Of a DNA stretch of 64,000 nt, positions 54,882-64,000 are shown piece by piece. The stretch is taken from the NCBI RefSeq assembly GCF_001186155.3, contig NZ_CP016540.2, positions 1,280,001-1,344,000 on the forward strand, written 5' to 3'. Numbering within the stretch: the stretch's first letter is position 1; the number at the start of each line of letters is the position of its first letter. Below the pieces are notes generated by a model. That model was given only the letters and a program-made list of their open reading frames with translations, had not been told where the DNA came from and ran no database searches. Source of the DNA: Planococcus versutus (GTDB lineage: Bacteria > Bacillota > Bacilli > Bacillales_A > Planococcaceae). Made by a program: the position numbers and the translations under genes.

Positions 54882-55486
54882 TGAAAAAAATAGTAATCGC
54901 AACACAAAACAAAGGCAAAGCAAAAGATTTTGAAGCTCTCTTGTCGCCGCTTGGCTATGAGGTGTTGACTTTGCTAGATGTAGCTCAAGATATGGACGTA
55001 GAAGAAACGGGTATAACGTTTGAAGAAAACGCTATTTTAAAAGCAGAAGCAGTTTCAAAAGCACTAAACATTCCGGTTATTTCAGACGATAGCGGCTTGG
55101 AAATTGATGCATTAAACGGAGAACCCGGAGTTTACTCAGCGCGTTATGCAGGTGGAGCTAAAAGTGACGACGCCAACATCGCTAAAGTACTCGACAAACT
55201 TGCTGGCGTGCCAGAAAACAAACGCACAGCACGTTTTCGCTGTGTACTAGCAGTTGCAAATCCAGGACAACCAACTGAAACTTTCTCAGGCTCTTGCGAA
55301 GGAATGATACTCGAAGCACGTAAAGGCGAACATGGATTTGGGTACGATCCGATATTCTTTATTCCTGCGCTAAACAAAGCAATGGCTGAACTAGTGCCTA
55401 GCGAAAAAGCAGCAATTTCACACCGAGGAAATGCTTTACGTGAATTAAAACAGAGCATGCCAACATGGCTAGACGAACAAAAATAA
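54878..55486 (+). CDS. rdgB: XTP/dITP diphosphatase (YsnA/RdgB)
   Basis: 202 residues; two possible ATGs at 54878 and 54881, the first overlapping the rph stop. It removes deaminated purine triphosphates such as dITP and XTP from the nucleotide pool. Conserved [61 protein letters not shown] and ISHRGNAL. The YsnB phosphodiesterase that follows in B. subtilis is not present. Confidence 0.95.
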   Translation: MMKKIVIATQNKGKAKDFEALLSPLGYEVLTLLDVAQDMDVEETGITFEENAILKAEAVSKALNIPVISDDSGLEIDALNGEPGVYSARYAGGAKSDDANIAKVLDKLAGVPENKRTARFRCVLAVANPGQPTETFSGSCEGMILEARKGEHGFGYDPIFFIPALNKAMAELVPSEKAAISHRGNALRELKQSMPTWLDEQK

Positions 55487-55524
55487 ATCGCGTTGTTTAA
55501 TTTTAATGTTTTTTTAAAATAGCA

Positions 55525-55553
55525 TTGACTTTTCTTTAAATCATTTCTATAAT
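55525..55553 (+). promoter_or_regulatory. Promoter of the tRNA-Arg gene
   Basis: TTGACT, 17-nt spacer, TATAAT. The leader contains AAAGTC and GACTTT arms around 55578-55616 that could pair. Confidence 0.8.
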
Positions 55554-55629
55554 TAAAATTGTCTTTCAAAAGAAAAGCAAAGTCGCCCGCATTTGCAGGT
55601 GCCACCGTCTGGACTTTAAGAAAGCTTTC

Positions 55630-55703
<74 letters not shown>

Positions 55704-55726
55704 TTATAGGAATGTACATAATCCCC

Positions 55727-55766
55727 AAAAAACTCCTTGCCGTTCATTGAACAGCATGGAGTTTTT
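55727..55766 (+). terminator. Terminator after tRNA-Arg
   Basis: AAAAAACTCC (55727-55736) pairs with GGAGTTTTTT, with inner TGC/GCA and GTTC/GAAC pairs. Nothing else is recognisable from 55767 to 55886. Confidence 0.85.
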
Positions 55767-55897
55767 TGTTTTCTGTTTAATTGTAATTCTGCTATTAGAT
55801 GTATTGAAGAGATTTGATCATCCATCTGTTGTTGAATCCATTCATTCTGAAACCATTCCCCACACATAACGTACTATATAACTAAGGAGGCGTTCTT

Positions 55898-56197
55898 ATG
55901 CCAACATGTCAAAAGTGCGGAACAGAGTGGACATGGAAACAATCTATTAAAGCATCCTGGAAGTTTAGTGGATCGATGCGCTGTCCTCATTGCGGAGCTA
56001 GTCAATATGCAACACCGAAATCACGGCAGCGTATGACGTTTATAAACTGGCTGGTTTTATTGCCCTTGCTTATTACGGCGATAATTGATATTCCACTCCT
56101 CTACACAATCGTGTTGATGGTAGTGCTATTTGCGATTGGCTTGTCTTTAATTCCAAAAATGATGGAACTGAGCAGCGAACGAAAACCTTTGTGGTAA
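55898..56197 (+). CDS. Small zinc-ribbon membrane protein (CxxC-20-CxxC type)
   Basis: 99 residues. Four cysteines Cys4, Cys7, Cys29 and Cys32 (CQKC, CPHC) about 20 residues apart form a probable zinc ribbon, followed by two membrane helices (about 49-66 and 68-86). Matches the TIGR04104-type putative zinc-finger family of Firmicutes. Function unknown. AAGGAGG precedes the ATG. Not part of the B. subtilis block. Confidence 0.8.
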   Translation: MPTCQKCGTEWTWKQSIKASWKFSGSMRCPHCGASQYATPKSRQRMTFINWLVLLPLLITAIIDIPLLYTIVLMVVLFAIGLSLIPKMMELSSERKPLW

Positions 56198-56273
56198 ACA
56201 GACTGTCTCAAGGTTTTTATTTTCTGCTTTAAGGGAATGTGGTATGATGATGAAACACAAAAGAGGTGGTAAT

Positions 56274-57254
56274 ATGCGAAAGAAATACCAGGAGTTGAAA
56301 CGTAGAGGCAATGTCATTGTGTTTCCAACGACAGTTGATCGCTTGCTGACCGAAGGAATGACTTTTTTAAAGCAAGAAAACTATGAAGATGCACGAGATA
56401 GCTTGTATCAAGTACTCACTTACGAGCCTGAACACACAGCTGCTTTAGGTGGATATACGTATTGTCTGTATGAGCTAGGCGAGTTTGAAGAAGCTCTTGA
56501 AGTGTGCAGGGAACTATTACAAGTTGGTCCAATTCATTATTTGGAAACGATGGAGCTATACATAAGCATCTTGATGCAAGTCCGTGAGTTTGCAGAAGCG
56601 GAAAAAATGATTAAAGTCTTAATAGAAGAAAAAGTTTTACCTGAAGAGCGCTTAGAGCAGTTTCATCAATTACGAGAATTAAACGAACGCATTGCGGTGA
56701 ACGCAGCGACTGAAAAGGTAGATGCTTCGCTTTATGCAATCGAAAACTTTCTAGCATTGCATCCATCAGAACAAGAGCAGCTCATTTTATCATTGCCACC
56801 GACTTCGTACCAAGTACTAAAAAAGAAGTTAGTCGCTATTGTTGAACATGCAGAAGCGGATTTATTGACGAAGACCTACATATTATTTATGCTGTCACAA
56901 GAAAACGTTGAAGCACAAATAAGAATTCAAAAATTTCATTATGACGGTGTATTTACTGTCACAGAGTTGCCGGATCCAGTGAATAATGAACGAATCCGCA
57001 AAATTGCTGCCATTATGTCAGAATCGTTAGCAAAAGATCCAACGCGCAACGACTTGGTGAAAGAGCTATTTGAACGGCATATTTATTTGCTTTATCCGTT
57101 CATATGGGATGAGTATAGTGAAGAACAAGTAGCAAGAGCGTATATGGATTATACGGCAGGACTTTTCGAGGGTTTGTCATCATTTGATAAAGATGAAAAG
57201 ATATTAGTGTTTATCCAGCAAGCCGAACTATGGTTTGAAATGCGCAATGGGTAG
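56274..57254 (+). CDS. ysoA: TPR-repeat protein (YsoA-like)
   Basis: 326 residues from the ATG at 56274 after AAAGAGGTGG; an ATG at 56244 lies upstream of that site. Several TPR-like helix pairs: LLTEGMTFLKQENYEDARDSLYQVLTYEPEHTAALGGYTYCLYELGEFEEALEVCRELL and onwards to about residue 130; the C-terminal half is helical without clear motifs. Likely a protein-interaction scaffold. Same place as B. subtilis ysoA, before tig. Confidence 0.82.
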   Translation: MRKKYQELKRRGNVIVFPTTVDRLLTEGMTFLKQENYEDARDSLYQVLTYEPEHTAALGGYTYCLYELGEFEEALEVCRELLQVGPIHYLETMELYISILMQVREFAEAEKMIKVLIEEKVLPEERLEQFHQLRELNERIAVNAATEKVDASLYAIENFLALHPSEQEQLILSLPPTSYQVLKKKLVAIVEHAEADLLTKTYILFMLSQENVEAQIRIQKFHYDGVFTVTELPDPVNNERIRKIAAIMSESLAKDPTRNDLVKELFERHIYLLYPFIWDEYSEEQVARAYMDYTAGLFEGLSSFDKDEKILVFIQQAELWFEMRNG

Positions 57255-57356
57255 AAATAGTTGAACCTGTCCACATGTGTGCTATAATATTGAAGTTGTC
57301 AAAATCGTAGTAAAACGTAAAATGACTTTTTAGAAAATGTTTGGAGGGCTTATAAT

Positions 57357-58643
57357 ATGTCAGCGAAATGGGAAAAACAAGAAGGTAACACAGGGATTTT
57401 AACAGTAGAAGTTCCTGCAGAAGAAGTAAACGCAGGTCTTGATAAAGCGTTTAAGAAAGTAGTAAAAGAAATTAACGTACCAGGTTTCCGTAAAGGGAAA
57501 ATGCCACGTCAAATGTTCGAAAAACGTTTTGGCGCAGAATCACTTTACCAGGATGCATTAGATTTCATCTTACCTGACGCTTATGCAAATGCTGTTGAAG
57601 AAGCAGGAATCAACCCAGTTGATCGTCCTGAAATCGACATCGAAACAATTGAAAAAAATCAGCCGCTTGTATTCACAGCTAAAGTAATTGTGAAGCCTGA
57701 AGTTACGCTTGGCGAATACAAAGGTCTTGAAGCTTCAAAACCAGATACTGAAGTATCTGACGAAGACATCGAAAACCAGTTGAAAGAAAACCAAGAGCGT
57801 TTAGCTGAATTGACTGTTAAAGAAGACGAAGCAATCGTTGAAGGCGATACTGCAGTTATCGATTTTGAAGGATTTGTAGACGGAGAAGCATTTGAAGGCG
57901 GAGAAGGCACGGATTACTCGCTTGAAATTGGTTCAAACTCATTTATTCCTGGCTTTGAAGAGCAATTGGTTGGTGCAAAATCTGGAGAAGAAAAAGAAGT
58001 TGAAGTTACATTCCCAGAAGAATACCACGCTGCTGAACTTGCAGGAAAAGCTGCAACGTTCAAAGTAAAAGTAAACGAAGTTAAAGGAAAAGAACTTCCT
58101 GAGCTTAACGACGAGTTAGCTAAAGAAATCGATCCTGAAGTTGAAAGCTTGGATGCACTACGCACAAAAATGAAGGATAGCCTAGTGGCTGAGAAAAAAT
58201 CAGCTGCAGATGCGTCACTTCGCGATGAGCTAGTTCAAAAAGCTGCCGAAAACGCAACAATCGATATTCCTCATGCAATGATCCATACTGAAATGGACCG
58301 TATGATGAGCGATTTCGAACAGCGTTTGACTCAACAAGGCATGAACCTTGACTTGTACTACCAATTCTCAGGTCAAGATGAAGCTGCACTTCGTGAGCAA
58401 ATGCACGGTGATGCTGAAACACGCGTACGCGTTTCAATGACACTTGAAGCAATTGCTGAAGCTGAAAACATGCAAGTTACTTCAGAAGACATCGACAAAG
58501 AACTTGAAAAAATGGCTGGTCAGTTCAACATGGACAATGAACAGATTAAAACAGCTTTAGGTGGAACTGAAATGCTTGAAAATGATATCCGCATGCAAAA
58601 CACAGTTGAGTTCCTCGTGGACAACGCTAAAATTTCTGAATAA
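57357..58643 (+). CDS. tig: Trigger factor
   Basis: 428 residues. Ribosome-binding N-domain (1-145) with the signature [14 protein letters not shown]-type prolyl isomerase domain (about 150-240: [42 protein letters not shown]); helical C-domain. It chaperones nascent chains at the ribosome exit. TTGGAGGG precedes the ATG. Upstream gene of the clpX-lon quality-control group; strongly acidic, as usual. Confidence 0.97.
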   Translation: MSAKWEKQEGNTGILTVEVPAEEVNAGLDKAFKKVVKEINVPGFRKGKMPRQMFEKRFGAESLYQDALDFILPDAYANAVEEAGINPVDRPEIDIETIEKNQPLVFTAKVIVKPEVTLGEYKGLEASKPDTEVSDEDIENQLKENQERLAELTVKEDEAIVEGDTAVIDFEGFVDGEAFEGGEGTDYSLEIGSNSFIPGFEEQLVGAKSGEEKEVEVTFPEEYHAAELAGKAATFKVKVNEVKGKELPELNDELAKEIDPEVESLDALRTKMKDSLVAEKKSAADASLRDELVQKAAENATIDIPHAMIHTEMDRMMSDFEQRLTQQGMNLDLYYQFSGQDEAALREQMHGDAETRVRVSMTLEAIAEAENMQVTSEDIDKELEKMAGQFNMDNEQIKTALGGTEMLENDIRMQNTVEFLVDNAKISE

Positions 58644-58671
58644 CACATAAGCAATATATAAGTTATGGGCG

Positions 58672-58702
58672 AAACAAGGTGCGGAAACGCACCTTGTTTT
58701 CC
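58672..58702 (+). terminator. Terminator after tig
   Basis: AAACAAGGTGCG (58672-58683) pairs perfectly with CGCACCTTGTTT (58688-58699), loop GAAA. Confidence 0.9.
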
Positions 58703-58817
58703 ACTACATAGAACACAAGGTATAAGGGCTCGAAACCGCAAAATTGACGGTGAATCTAATTAGTTGCTACAATTACGTTAATCTTGTAAGATAATGGCTT
58801 GAATAGGGGTGAATACA

Positions 58818-60089
58818 TTGTTCAAATTCAATGACGAAAAAGAACATTTAAAATGTTCGTTTTGTGGTAAACCACAAGAGCAAGTTCGTAAACTGGTCGC
58901 GGGACCAGGTGTTTATATTTGTGACGAGTGTATTGAGCTTTGTACGGAAATCGTAGAAGAAGAGCTTGGTACAAATGAAGAAGTAGAGTTTAAAGAAGTA
59001 CCTAAGCCAAAAGAAATTTTAGATACTTTGAATGGCTATGTAATTGGTCAAGAAAAAGCGAAAAAATCATTGGCAGTTGCAGTGTATAATCACTATAAAC
59101 GCGTCAACTCAAACAGCATCATTGATGATGTCGAGTTGTCTAAATCTAATATTGTTCTTATCGGACCAACAGGGAGCGGGAAGACGTTACTTGCGCAAAC
59201 ATTGGCACGTATTCTGAATGTACCTTTTGCTATTGCAGATGCTACTTCATTAACGGAAGCTGGATATGTAGGTGAAGACGTAGAAAACATTTTATTAAAG
59301 CTGATCCAAGCTGCAGACTATGACGTCGATCGAGCAGAAAAAGGGATTATCTATATTGATGAAATCGATAAAGTGGCTCGTAAATCTGAAAATGCATCGA
59401 TTACACGTGATGTATCTGGTGAAGGAGTACAGCAAGCCCTTCTGAAAATTTTAGAAGGAACTACTGCAAGCGTTCCACCGCAAGGCGGACGTAAGCATCC
59501 GCATCAAGAATTTATCCAAATCGATACGACAAACGTATTGTTTATCGTAGGTGGTGCATTTGACGGCGTAGATCAAATTATTAAACGTCGTCTAGGCAAC
59601 AAAATCATCGGTTTTGGTGCAGATCCAAACAAAGAAGAAATCGACGAAAAATCATTGCTTAGCCAATTGATTCCAGAAGATTTATTGAAATTTGGATTAA
59701 TTCCAGAATTTATTGGTCGTTTGCCTGTATTGGCAAGTCTTGAACAATTGGATGAAAATGCGCTAGTCCAAATTTTAACTGAGCCTAAAAATGCATTGAT
59801 CAAGCAATACCAGAAAATGATGGAATTAGATGGCGTCAAATTAACGTTTGAGCCTGAAGCCCTTGTAGCTATTGCAAAATTGGCCATTGAACGCAAAACT
59901 GGTGCACGTGGACTTCGTTCAATTATCGAAAACACGATGCTTGAAGTTATGTTCGACTTGCCTTCACGTGAAGACATTATTGAATGTGTCATTACAAAAG
60001 AAACAGTTGCCGACAGCGTGCCTCCTAAACTAATTCTAGAAGATGGTACAGAGTACGTTAGCGACAATGATGAGAAAACATCCGCGTAA
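58818..60089 (+). CDS. clpX: ATP-dependent Clp protease ATP-binding subunit ClpX
   Basis: 423 residues from the TTG at 58818, 6 nt after GGGGTG, matching the family N-terminus MFKFN; the GTG at 58809 overlaps that site. Zinc-binding domain Cys13, Cys16, Cys35, Cys38. AAA+ domain with Walker A GPTGSGKT, Walker [10 protein letters not shown], pore loop GYVGED and ClpP-binding loop ([11 protein letters not shown]). It unfolds substrates for ClpP. In B. subtilis lonB follows; here it is missing. Confidence 0.97.
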   Translation: MFKFNDEKEHLKCSFCGKPQEQVRKLVAGPGVYICDECIELCTEIVEEELGTNEEVEFKEVPKPKEILDTLNGYVIGQEKAKKSLAVAVYNHYKRVNSNSIIDDVELSKSNIVLIGPTGSGKTLLAQTLARILNVPFAIADATSLTEAGYVGEDVENILLKLIQAADYDVDRAEKGIIYIDEIDKVARKSENASITRDVSGEGVQQALLKILEGTTASVPPQGGRKHPHQEFIQIDTTNVLFIVGGAFDGVDQIIKRRLGNKIIGFGADPNKEEIDEKSLLSQLIPEDLLKFGLIPEFIGRLPVLASLEQLDENALVQILTEPKNALIKQYQKMMELDGVKLTFEPEALVAIAKLAIERKTGARGLRSIIENTMLEVMFDLPSREDIIECVITKETVADSVPPKLILEDGTEYVSDNDEKTSA

Positions 60090-60155
60090 GTGAGTGGAAG
60101 TTCACTAAGTAAATACGGTTTACTAAGTGAAAGCAAGACCAATCAATAGGATGAT

Positions 60156-60210
60156 ACGGGCTGACTCTGATCGTGCGCATCCGCACTTTCATGAGTTGGT
60201 CCGTTTTTGT
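60156..60210 (+). terminator. Terminator after clpX
   Basis: ACGGGCTGACTC (60156-60167) pairs with GAGTTGGTCCGT (60193-60204) with G-T pairs, with inner GTGCG/CGCAC, then T5. Confidence 0.7.
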
Positions 60211-60211
60211 T

Positions 60212-60459
60212 AGAAAAGCGAAAGCGACCGGTTAGCTCCGATAGGCATAAGACGAACTGGCGAAGTGGCGTTTTTTGCCACATAGGCAGAGTGGCTTATG
60301 ACCCGAGGAGCTGGTCGCTTAAGCTAGACAAAGAAAAGCGAAAGCGACCGGTTAGCTCCGATAGGCATAAGACGAACTGGCGAAGTGGCGTTTTTTGCCA
60401 CATAGGCAGAGTGGCTTATGACCCGAGGAGCTGGTCGCTTAAGCTAGACAAAGAAAAGC
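60212..60459 (+). repeat. Perfect tandem duplication of a 120-bp palindromic repeat, copies B1 and B2
   Basis: 60212-60331 and 60332-60451 are identical, and the identity runs 8 bases into a third, truncated start. Each unit has arms AGCGACC with GGTCGCT, AGCTCC with GGAGCT, GCATAAG with CTTATGA and tip GTGGC-GTTTTTT-GCCAC. Best-preserved copies of the family. A 90-codon open frame across them (60207-60479) is an artefact of the repeat. Confidence 0.95.
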
Positions 60460-60524
60460 TACAGCACCTAGTTGTGTAGGTAAACTAAAGTATGGTTAAA
60501 AATTTTCCGGAGGTGACTTTCTAC

Positions 60525-62852
60525 ATGGCTAAGAAAAAAATAACAAAACAAGTACCTTTATTGCCATTGCGTGGACTTCTTGTATTCCCAACAATGGTGT
60601 TGCATATAGATGTCGGCCGTGAACGATCTATTGCGGCATTAGAACAAGCAATGCTCGATGACAACATGGTCTTTTTAGCAACACAAAAAGACATGAGTCT
60701 TGAAGATCCCAAACGAGCAGATCTTCACAAAACTGGAACATTGGCTTATGTAAAACAAATGTTGAAATTACCAAACGGTACGATTCGTGTACTAGTGGAA
60801 GGATTAGAACGTGGCCAAATAAAAAATTATGAAGAACAAGATAATTTCACGATGGTTGAAGTGACGCCTTTTGCGGATGAAGTAGAAAGAGACGCTGAAC
60901 AAGATGCTTTAATGCGTTTACTATTAGAGCATTTTGAACATCACTCTAAAAATTCTAAAAAAGTAAGCAACGAAACATACAATACTGTAGCGGATATCGA
61001 AGAACCTGGCCGTCTAGCAGACATGGTCGCATCACACTTATCGATGAAAGTGGCTACAAAACAAGAAGTGTTAGAAACGTTTGATATCAGCAAACGATTA
61101 GAATTATTAATTACACGTTTGCACAGTGAACAAGAAGTAGCTGAACTTGAAAAACGCATCAATCTTCGCGTTAAAAAAGCTATGGAAAACACACAAAAAG
61201 AATTTTACTTGCGTGAGCAAATGAAAGCGATTCAGTCTGAACTTGGCGATAAAGATGGGAAATCTGCTGAAGTAGTTGATTTGAAAAAACGCATTGAAGA
61301 AGCTGAAATGCCAGAGTCTACTGAAAAAATTGCTTTGAAAGAGCTGGACCGCTATGAGAAATTACCATCTGCAGCTGCAGAAAGTGGCATTATTCGCAAC
61401 TATATTGAATGGTTAGTAACGATTCCTTGGTCAAAATCAACAGAAGATCGTTTGGATATTAGCTACGCAGAAGCTGTTTTAAACCGTGACCATGATGGAT
61501 TAGAGAGTGTCAAAGAGCGTGTCTTGGAATATTTAGCCGTTCAGCAAATGACAAATTCTTTGCGTGGCCCGATTCTTTGTTTAGTCGGACCTCCAGGTGT
61601 TGGTAAAACCTCGTTAGCTAAATCGATTGCTGAATCACTCAATCGTAACTTTGTTCGTGTATCGCTTGGTGGGGTTCGTGACGAATCTGAAATTCGTGGT
61701 CACCGTCGCACTTATGTGGGGGCAATGCCTGGTCGAATCATTCAAGGCATGAAAAAAGGTGGAACGATCAATCCGGTCTTTTTATTAGATGAAATTGATA
61801 AGATGTCGAATGATTTCCGTGGCGATCCGTCTTCCGCAATGCTTGAAGTGTTAGATCCTGAACAAAACAATTCATTTAGCGATCATTATATTGAAGAAAC
61901 GTATGATTTATCGAATGTTCTTTTTGTAGCGACAGCAAACGATTTGGGATCAATTCCCGGACCTCTACGTGACCGTATGGAAGTCATCACAATTGCTGGA
62001 TACACAGAAATCGAAAAACAAATGATTGCGAAAAACCACTTAACGCCAAAACAAGTATCAGAACACGGATTGTCAAAAGAGCAGTTAGCGTTTAAAGATG
62101 AAGCGTTTGTCAGCATTGTTCGTTATTACACACGCGAAGCAGGTGTCCGCGGGCTAGAACGCCAAATTGCTTCGATTTGCCGAAAAGTGACAAAACAAAT
62201 TGTTTCTAAAGAAAAAGAACAAGTAATTGTCGGAGAAAAAGAAGTAGAAGCTTATCTTGGAAAACGTAAATTCCGCTACGGAATGGCTGAAACCGAAAAC
62301 CAAATCGGTGTGGCGACGGGACTTGCATACACAACTGTTGGAGGGGACACTCTTCAAATAGAAGTTTCGCTATCCGCAGGTAAAGGCAAGTTGCAGTTGA
62401 CGGGTAAACTAGGAGATGTGATGAAAGAGTCGGCGCAAACGGCATTGTCATTTGTTCGTGCACGTGCAGAATCTCTCGGCATTGATCCAAAATTCAATGA
62501 AACTCATGATATTCATATACACGTGCCAGAAGGCGCTGTTCCAAAAGACGGACCTTCTGCTGGGATTACGATTGCGACAGCTTTGGTCTCTGCATTAACG
62601 AAGCGTCCAATTCGTCGTGAAGTTGGCATGACTGGCGAAATTACACTGCGTGGTCGTGTTTTACCTATCGGTGGAATTAAAGAAAAAACCTTGAGTGCCC
62701 ATCGTGCTGGATTAAAGACCATCATTTTGCCGATTGACAATGAGCGAGACCTAGAAGACATACCAGAGACAATCCGCAATGAAATGACATTTAAACTAGT
62801 GTCTCAAGCAGATGAGGCTTTGGAAATTGCTTTAGAAGGAGTAAATGAATGA
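60525..62852 (+). CDS. lon: ATP-dependent Lon protease
   Basis: 775 residues from the ATG at 60525 after GGAGGTGA; an ATG at 60492 has no ribosome site. N-terminal substrate domain (10-200), coiled coil, AAA+ with Walker [10 protein letters not shown], Walker B FLLDEIDK and arginine finger region, and a Ser-Lys protease domain with PKDGPSAG (catalytic Ser) and the Lys in [11 protein letters not shown]. It degrades misfolded proteins. Same size as B. subtilis LonA. engB overlaps its stop. Confidence 0.97.
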   Translation: MAKKKITKQVPLLPLRGLLVFPTMVLHIDVGRERSIAALEQAMLDDNMVFLATQKDMSLEDPKRADLHKTGTLAYVKQMLKLPNGTIRVLVEGLERGQIKNYEEQDNFTMVEVTPFADEVERDAEQDALMRLLLEHFEHHSKNSKKVSNETYNTVADIEEPGRLADMVASHLSMKVATKQEVLETFDISKRLELLITRLHSEQEVAELEKRINLRVKKAMENTQKEFYLREQMKAIQSELGDKDGKSAEVVDLKKRIEEAEMPESTEKIALKELDRYEKLPSAAAESGIIRNYIEWLVTIPWSKSTEDRLDISYAEAVLNRDHDGLESVKERVLEYLAVQQMTNSLRGPILCLVGPPGVGKTSLAKSIAESLNRNFVRVSLGGVRDESEIRGHRRTYVGAMPGRIIQGMKKGGTINPVFLLDEIDKMSNDFRGDPSSAMLEVLDPEQNNSFSDHYIEETYDLSNVLFVATANDLGSIPGPLRDRMEVITIAGYTEIEKQMIAKNHLTPKQVSEHGLSKEQLAFKDEAFVSIVRYYTREAGVRGLERQIASICRKVTKQIVSKEKEQVIVGEKEVEAYLGKRKFRYGMAETENQIGVATGLAYTTVGGDTLQIEVSLSAGKGKLQLTGKLGDVMKESAQTALSFVRARAESLGIDPKFNETHDIHIHVPEGAVPKDGPSAGITIATALVSALTKRPIRREVGMTGEITLRGRVLPIGGIKEKTLSAHRAGLKTIILPIDNERDLEDIPETIRNEMTFKLVSQADEALEIALEGVNE

Positions 62853-63430
62853 AGGTTAATAAGGTAGAGTTAGTTATTAGTGCTGTTCGACCGGATCAAT
62901 ATCCAGAAGACGGCTTGCCGGAATTTGCGTTAGCTGGAAGATCCAATGTGGGTAAATCTTCTTTTATAAACAAAATGATTGGCCGTAAAAGCATGGCACG
63001 TATTTCGTCAAAACCGGGGAAGACACAAACATTGAATTTTTATAAAATCGAAGAGCAATTGTTTTATGTCGATGTACCGGGCTATGGCTATGCCAAAGTC
63101 TCAAAAGGAGAACGGGAAGCATGGGGCAAAATGATCGAGCGGTACATTACCAACCGTGAGCCTTTGCGAGCGGTTATTCAAATTGTTGACTTGCGACATC
63201 CGCCAAGTAGAGACGATATCGCGATGTATGAATTCATGAAGCATTTTGACATTCCATGTATTATCATTGCCACAAAAGCAGATAAAATTCCAAAAGGCAA
63301 ATGGGACAAGCATAAGAAAATTGTTCGCACAACATTGGATATGGATAAAACCGATCCGCTCATTATCTTCTCGTCTGAAACTGGACTTGGCAGAGATGAA
63401 GCATGGCAGGAAATTGAAAACAGAATGTAA
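62849..63430 (+). CDS. engB: GTP-binding ribosome assembly protein EngB (YsxC)
   Basis: 193 residues, ATGA overlap with lon. G1 [10 protein letters not shown]3 DVPGYG, G4 TKAD, switch region [13 protein letters not shown]. An essential GTPase acting late in 50S subunit assembly. Same order lon-ysxC-hemA as in B. subtilis. Confidence 0.96.
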   Translation: MKVNKVELVISAVRPDQYPEDGLPEFALAGRSNVGKSSFINKMIGRKSMARISSKPGKTQTLNFYKIEEQLFYVDVPGYGYAKVSKGEREAWGKMIERYITNREPLRAVIQIVDLRHPPSRDDIAMYEFMKHFDIPCIIIATKADKIPKGKWDKHKKIVRTTLDMDKTDPLIIFSSETGLGRDEAWQEIENRM

Positions 63431-63434
63431 ACAG

Positions 63435-63465
63435 AAAGCGTAACCTGCGGGTTACGCTTTTTTTG
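63435..63465 (+). terminator. Terminator after engB
   Basis: AAAGCGTAACC (63435-63445) pairs with GGTTACGCTTT (63450-63460), then T5. Confidence 0.92.
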
Positions 63466-63529
63466 TATGCGCTAAAGTTTACTCATCCACGCGCTTATTA
63501 ACAGCCAATTCCGACTAAGAGCGTTATAC

Positions 63530-63558
63530 TTGTGACCGTTAAATCTGTTTGATACTAT
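63530..63558 (+). promoter_or_regulatory. Promoter of hemA
   Basis: TTGTGA, 17-nt spacer, extended -10 TGATACTAT. A second extended -10, TGATATACT (63635-63643), lies nearer the gene and may be an alternative promoter. Confidence 0.6.
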
Positions 63559-63562
63559 TAGA

Positions 63563-63577
63563 TTATAATAATTATCA
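63563..63577 (+). promoter_or_regulatory. PerR/Fur-type operator of hemA
   Basis: TTATAATAATTATCA differs by one base from the PerR consensus (TTATAATNATTATAA) and by one from the Fur consensus (TGATAATNATTATCA). It covers the predicted start of the hemA transcript. PerR represses the hem operon in B. subtilis. Confidence 0.65.
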
Positions 63578-63685
63578 TTAAGCATGACATTCATGTCTTG
63601 TTCACAATTTTGCAGTTCTAACAAAGCACAAAAGTGATATACTGAATAGAGATGAAATATTGAACGTGAAAGGTGTTTTGTACCC

Positions 63686-64000
63686 ATGCACACATTAGTA
63701 GTTGGTGTGAATTACCGATCTGCACCCGTGGAAATTCGTGAAAAGTTGTCATTTATCGAATCAGACTTACCACAGGCGATGCAGGCGTTAAAACAACAAA
63801 AAAGTATATTGGAAAACGTGATTGTTTCTACTTGTAACCGGACAGAAATTTACGCAGTTGTAGATCAACTTCACACAGGAAGATATTACGTGAAGCAATT
63901 TCTTGCTGATTATTTCGAATTGCCGAAAGAAGCCATTTCTCAGTATTTATTTGTTCACGAACAAGATGCAGCAATCGAGCATTTATTTCGTGTAACCGCG
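63686..64000 (+). CDS. hemA: Glutamyl-tRNA reductase, N-terminal part (runs off window)
   Basis: The first 105 residues; the frame is open to the last base. [21 protein letters not shown] and the active-site Cys50 in [11 protein letters not shown] identify HemA, which reduces Glu-tRNA to glutamate semialdehyde, the first step of haem synthesis in this group. ATG at 63686, with AAAGGTG 10 nt upstream. First gene of a hem operon by synteny; the 255-base upstream gap has two promoters and a PerR/Fur box. Confidence 0.95.
   Translation, partial: MHTLVVGVNYRSAPVEIREKLSFIESDLPQAMQALKQQKSILENVIVSTCNRTEIYAVVDQLHTGRYYVKQFLADYFELPKEAISQYLFVHEQDAAIEHLFRVTA

Noticed and set aside
60207..60479. 90-codon open frame with two identical halves
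   Set aside because: It runs across the perfect 120-bp tandem repeat; the duplicated peptide simply reflects a unit length divisible by three. No ribosome site or family match.

Overview
The window is chromosomal DNA of a low-GC Gram-positive bacterium (Bacillales), most likely Planococcaceae (a Planococcus/Planomicrobium-like organism). It begins inside pyk and ends inside hemA. The gene order runs pyk-fxsA, citZ-icd-mdh, phoPR, polA-mutM-coaE-gapB-speD-nrdR-dnaB-dnaI, thrS, infC-rpmI-rplT-ysdA, ysdB, ysdC, ysgA, pheST, rnhC, zapA-cvpA-polX-mutS2-yshE, lcfA-fadR-fadB-etfBA, trxA-uvrC, lysC, sdhCAB, ysmA-ysmB-racE-rph-ysnA, ysoA-tig-clpX-lon-engB-hemA. As I remember it, this is the pyk-to-hemA segment of the Bacillus subtilis map, mostly collinear. 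Sporulation and germination genes expected inside the same block in B. subtilis (ytxC, gerE, gerM, lonB) are absent, which suggests a non-spore-former. Almost every gene is on the + strand; ysdB and rnhC are on the - strand.

Region by region. Positions 1-4.6 kb: end of pyruvate kinase, FxsA, then the TCA genes citrate synthase, isocitrate dehydrogenase and malate dehydrogenase. Positions 4.7-10.7 kb: a MaoC-like protein, PhoP/PhoR (PhoR lacks the large external sensor domain), an ATP-grasp ligase that may build the peptidoglycan cross-bridge, and HflK/HflC, an insertion relative to B. subtilis. Positions 10.7-19.6 kb: DNA repair and replication genes, CoA synthesis, gluconeogenic GapB under a CcpN-type operator, and SpeD behind a long structured leader. 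Positions 19.6-30 kb: translation genes under RNA control (T-box before thrS, L20-type attenuator before infC, T-box before pheS), with a small accessory group (XRE regulator, membrane protein, small multidrug exporter). Positions 30-39 kb: pheT, RNase HIII, ZapA, CvpA, PolX, MutS2. Positions 39-44.5 kb: a fatty-acid degradation locus with a CcpA site and a FadR operator. Positions 44.6-52 kb: thioredoxin, UvrC, lysine-riboswitch-controlled aspartokinase and succinate dehydrogenase. Positions 52-64 kb: thioesterase, MarR regulator, glutamate racemase, RNase PH, XTPase, tRNA-Arg, then the protein quality-control group trigger factor/ClpX/Lon, EngB and the start of haem biosynthesis under a PerR/Fur-like box.

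The most unusual features are not genes. A family of roughly 115-120 bp intergenic palindromic repeats occurs at least six times, with compensatory base changes in the arms and one perfect tandem duplication. A second short hairpin family, a roughly 21-nt periodic array before the XRE gene, and an apparent single-base frameshift in the essential pheS gene also stand out. No CRISPR array, insertion-sequence transposase or prophage gene is visible. Function calls rest on motif recognition and synteny from memory; no database search was run.
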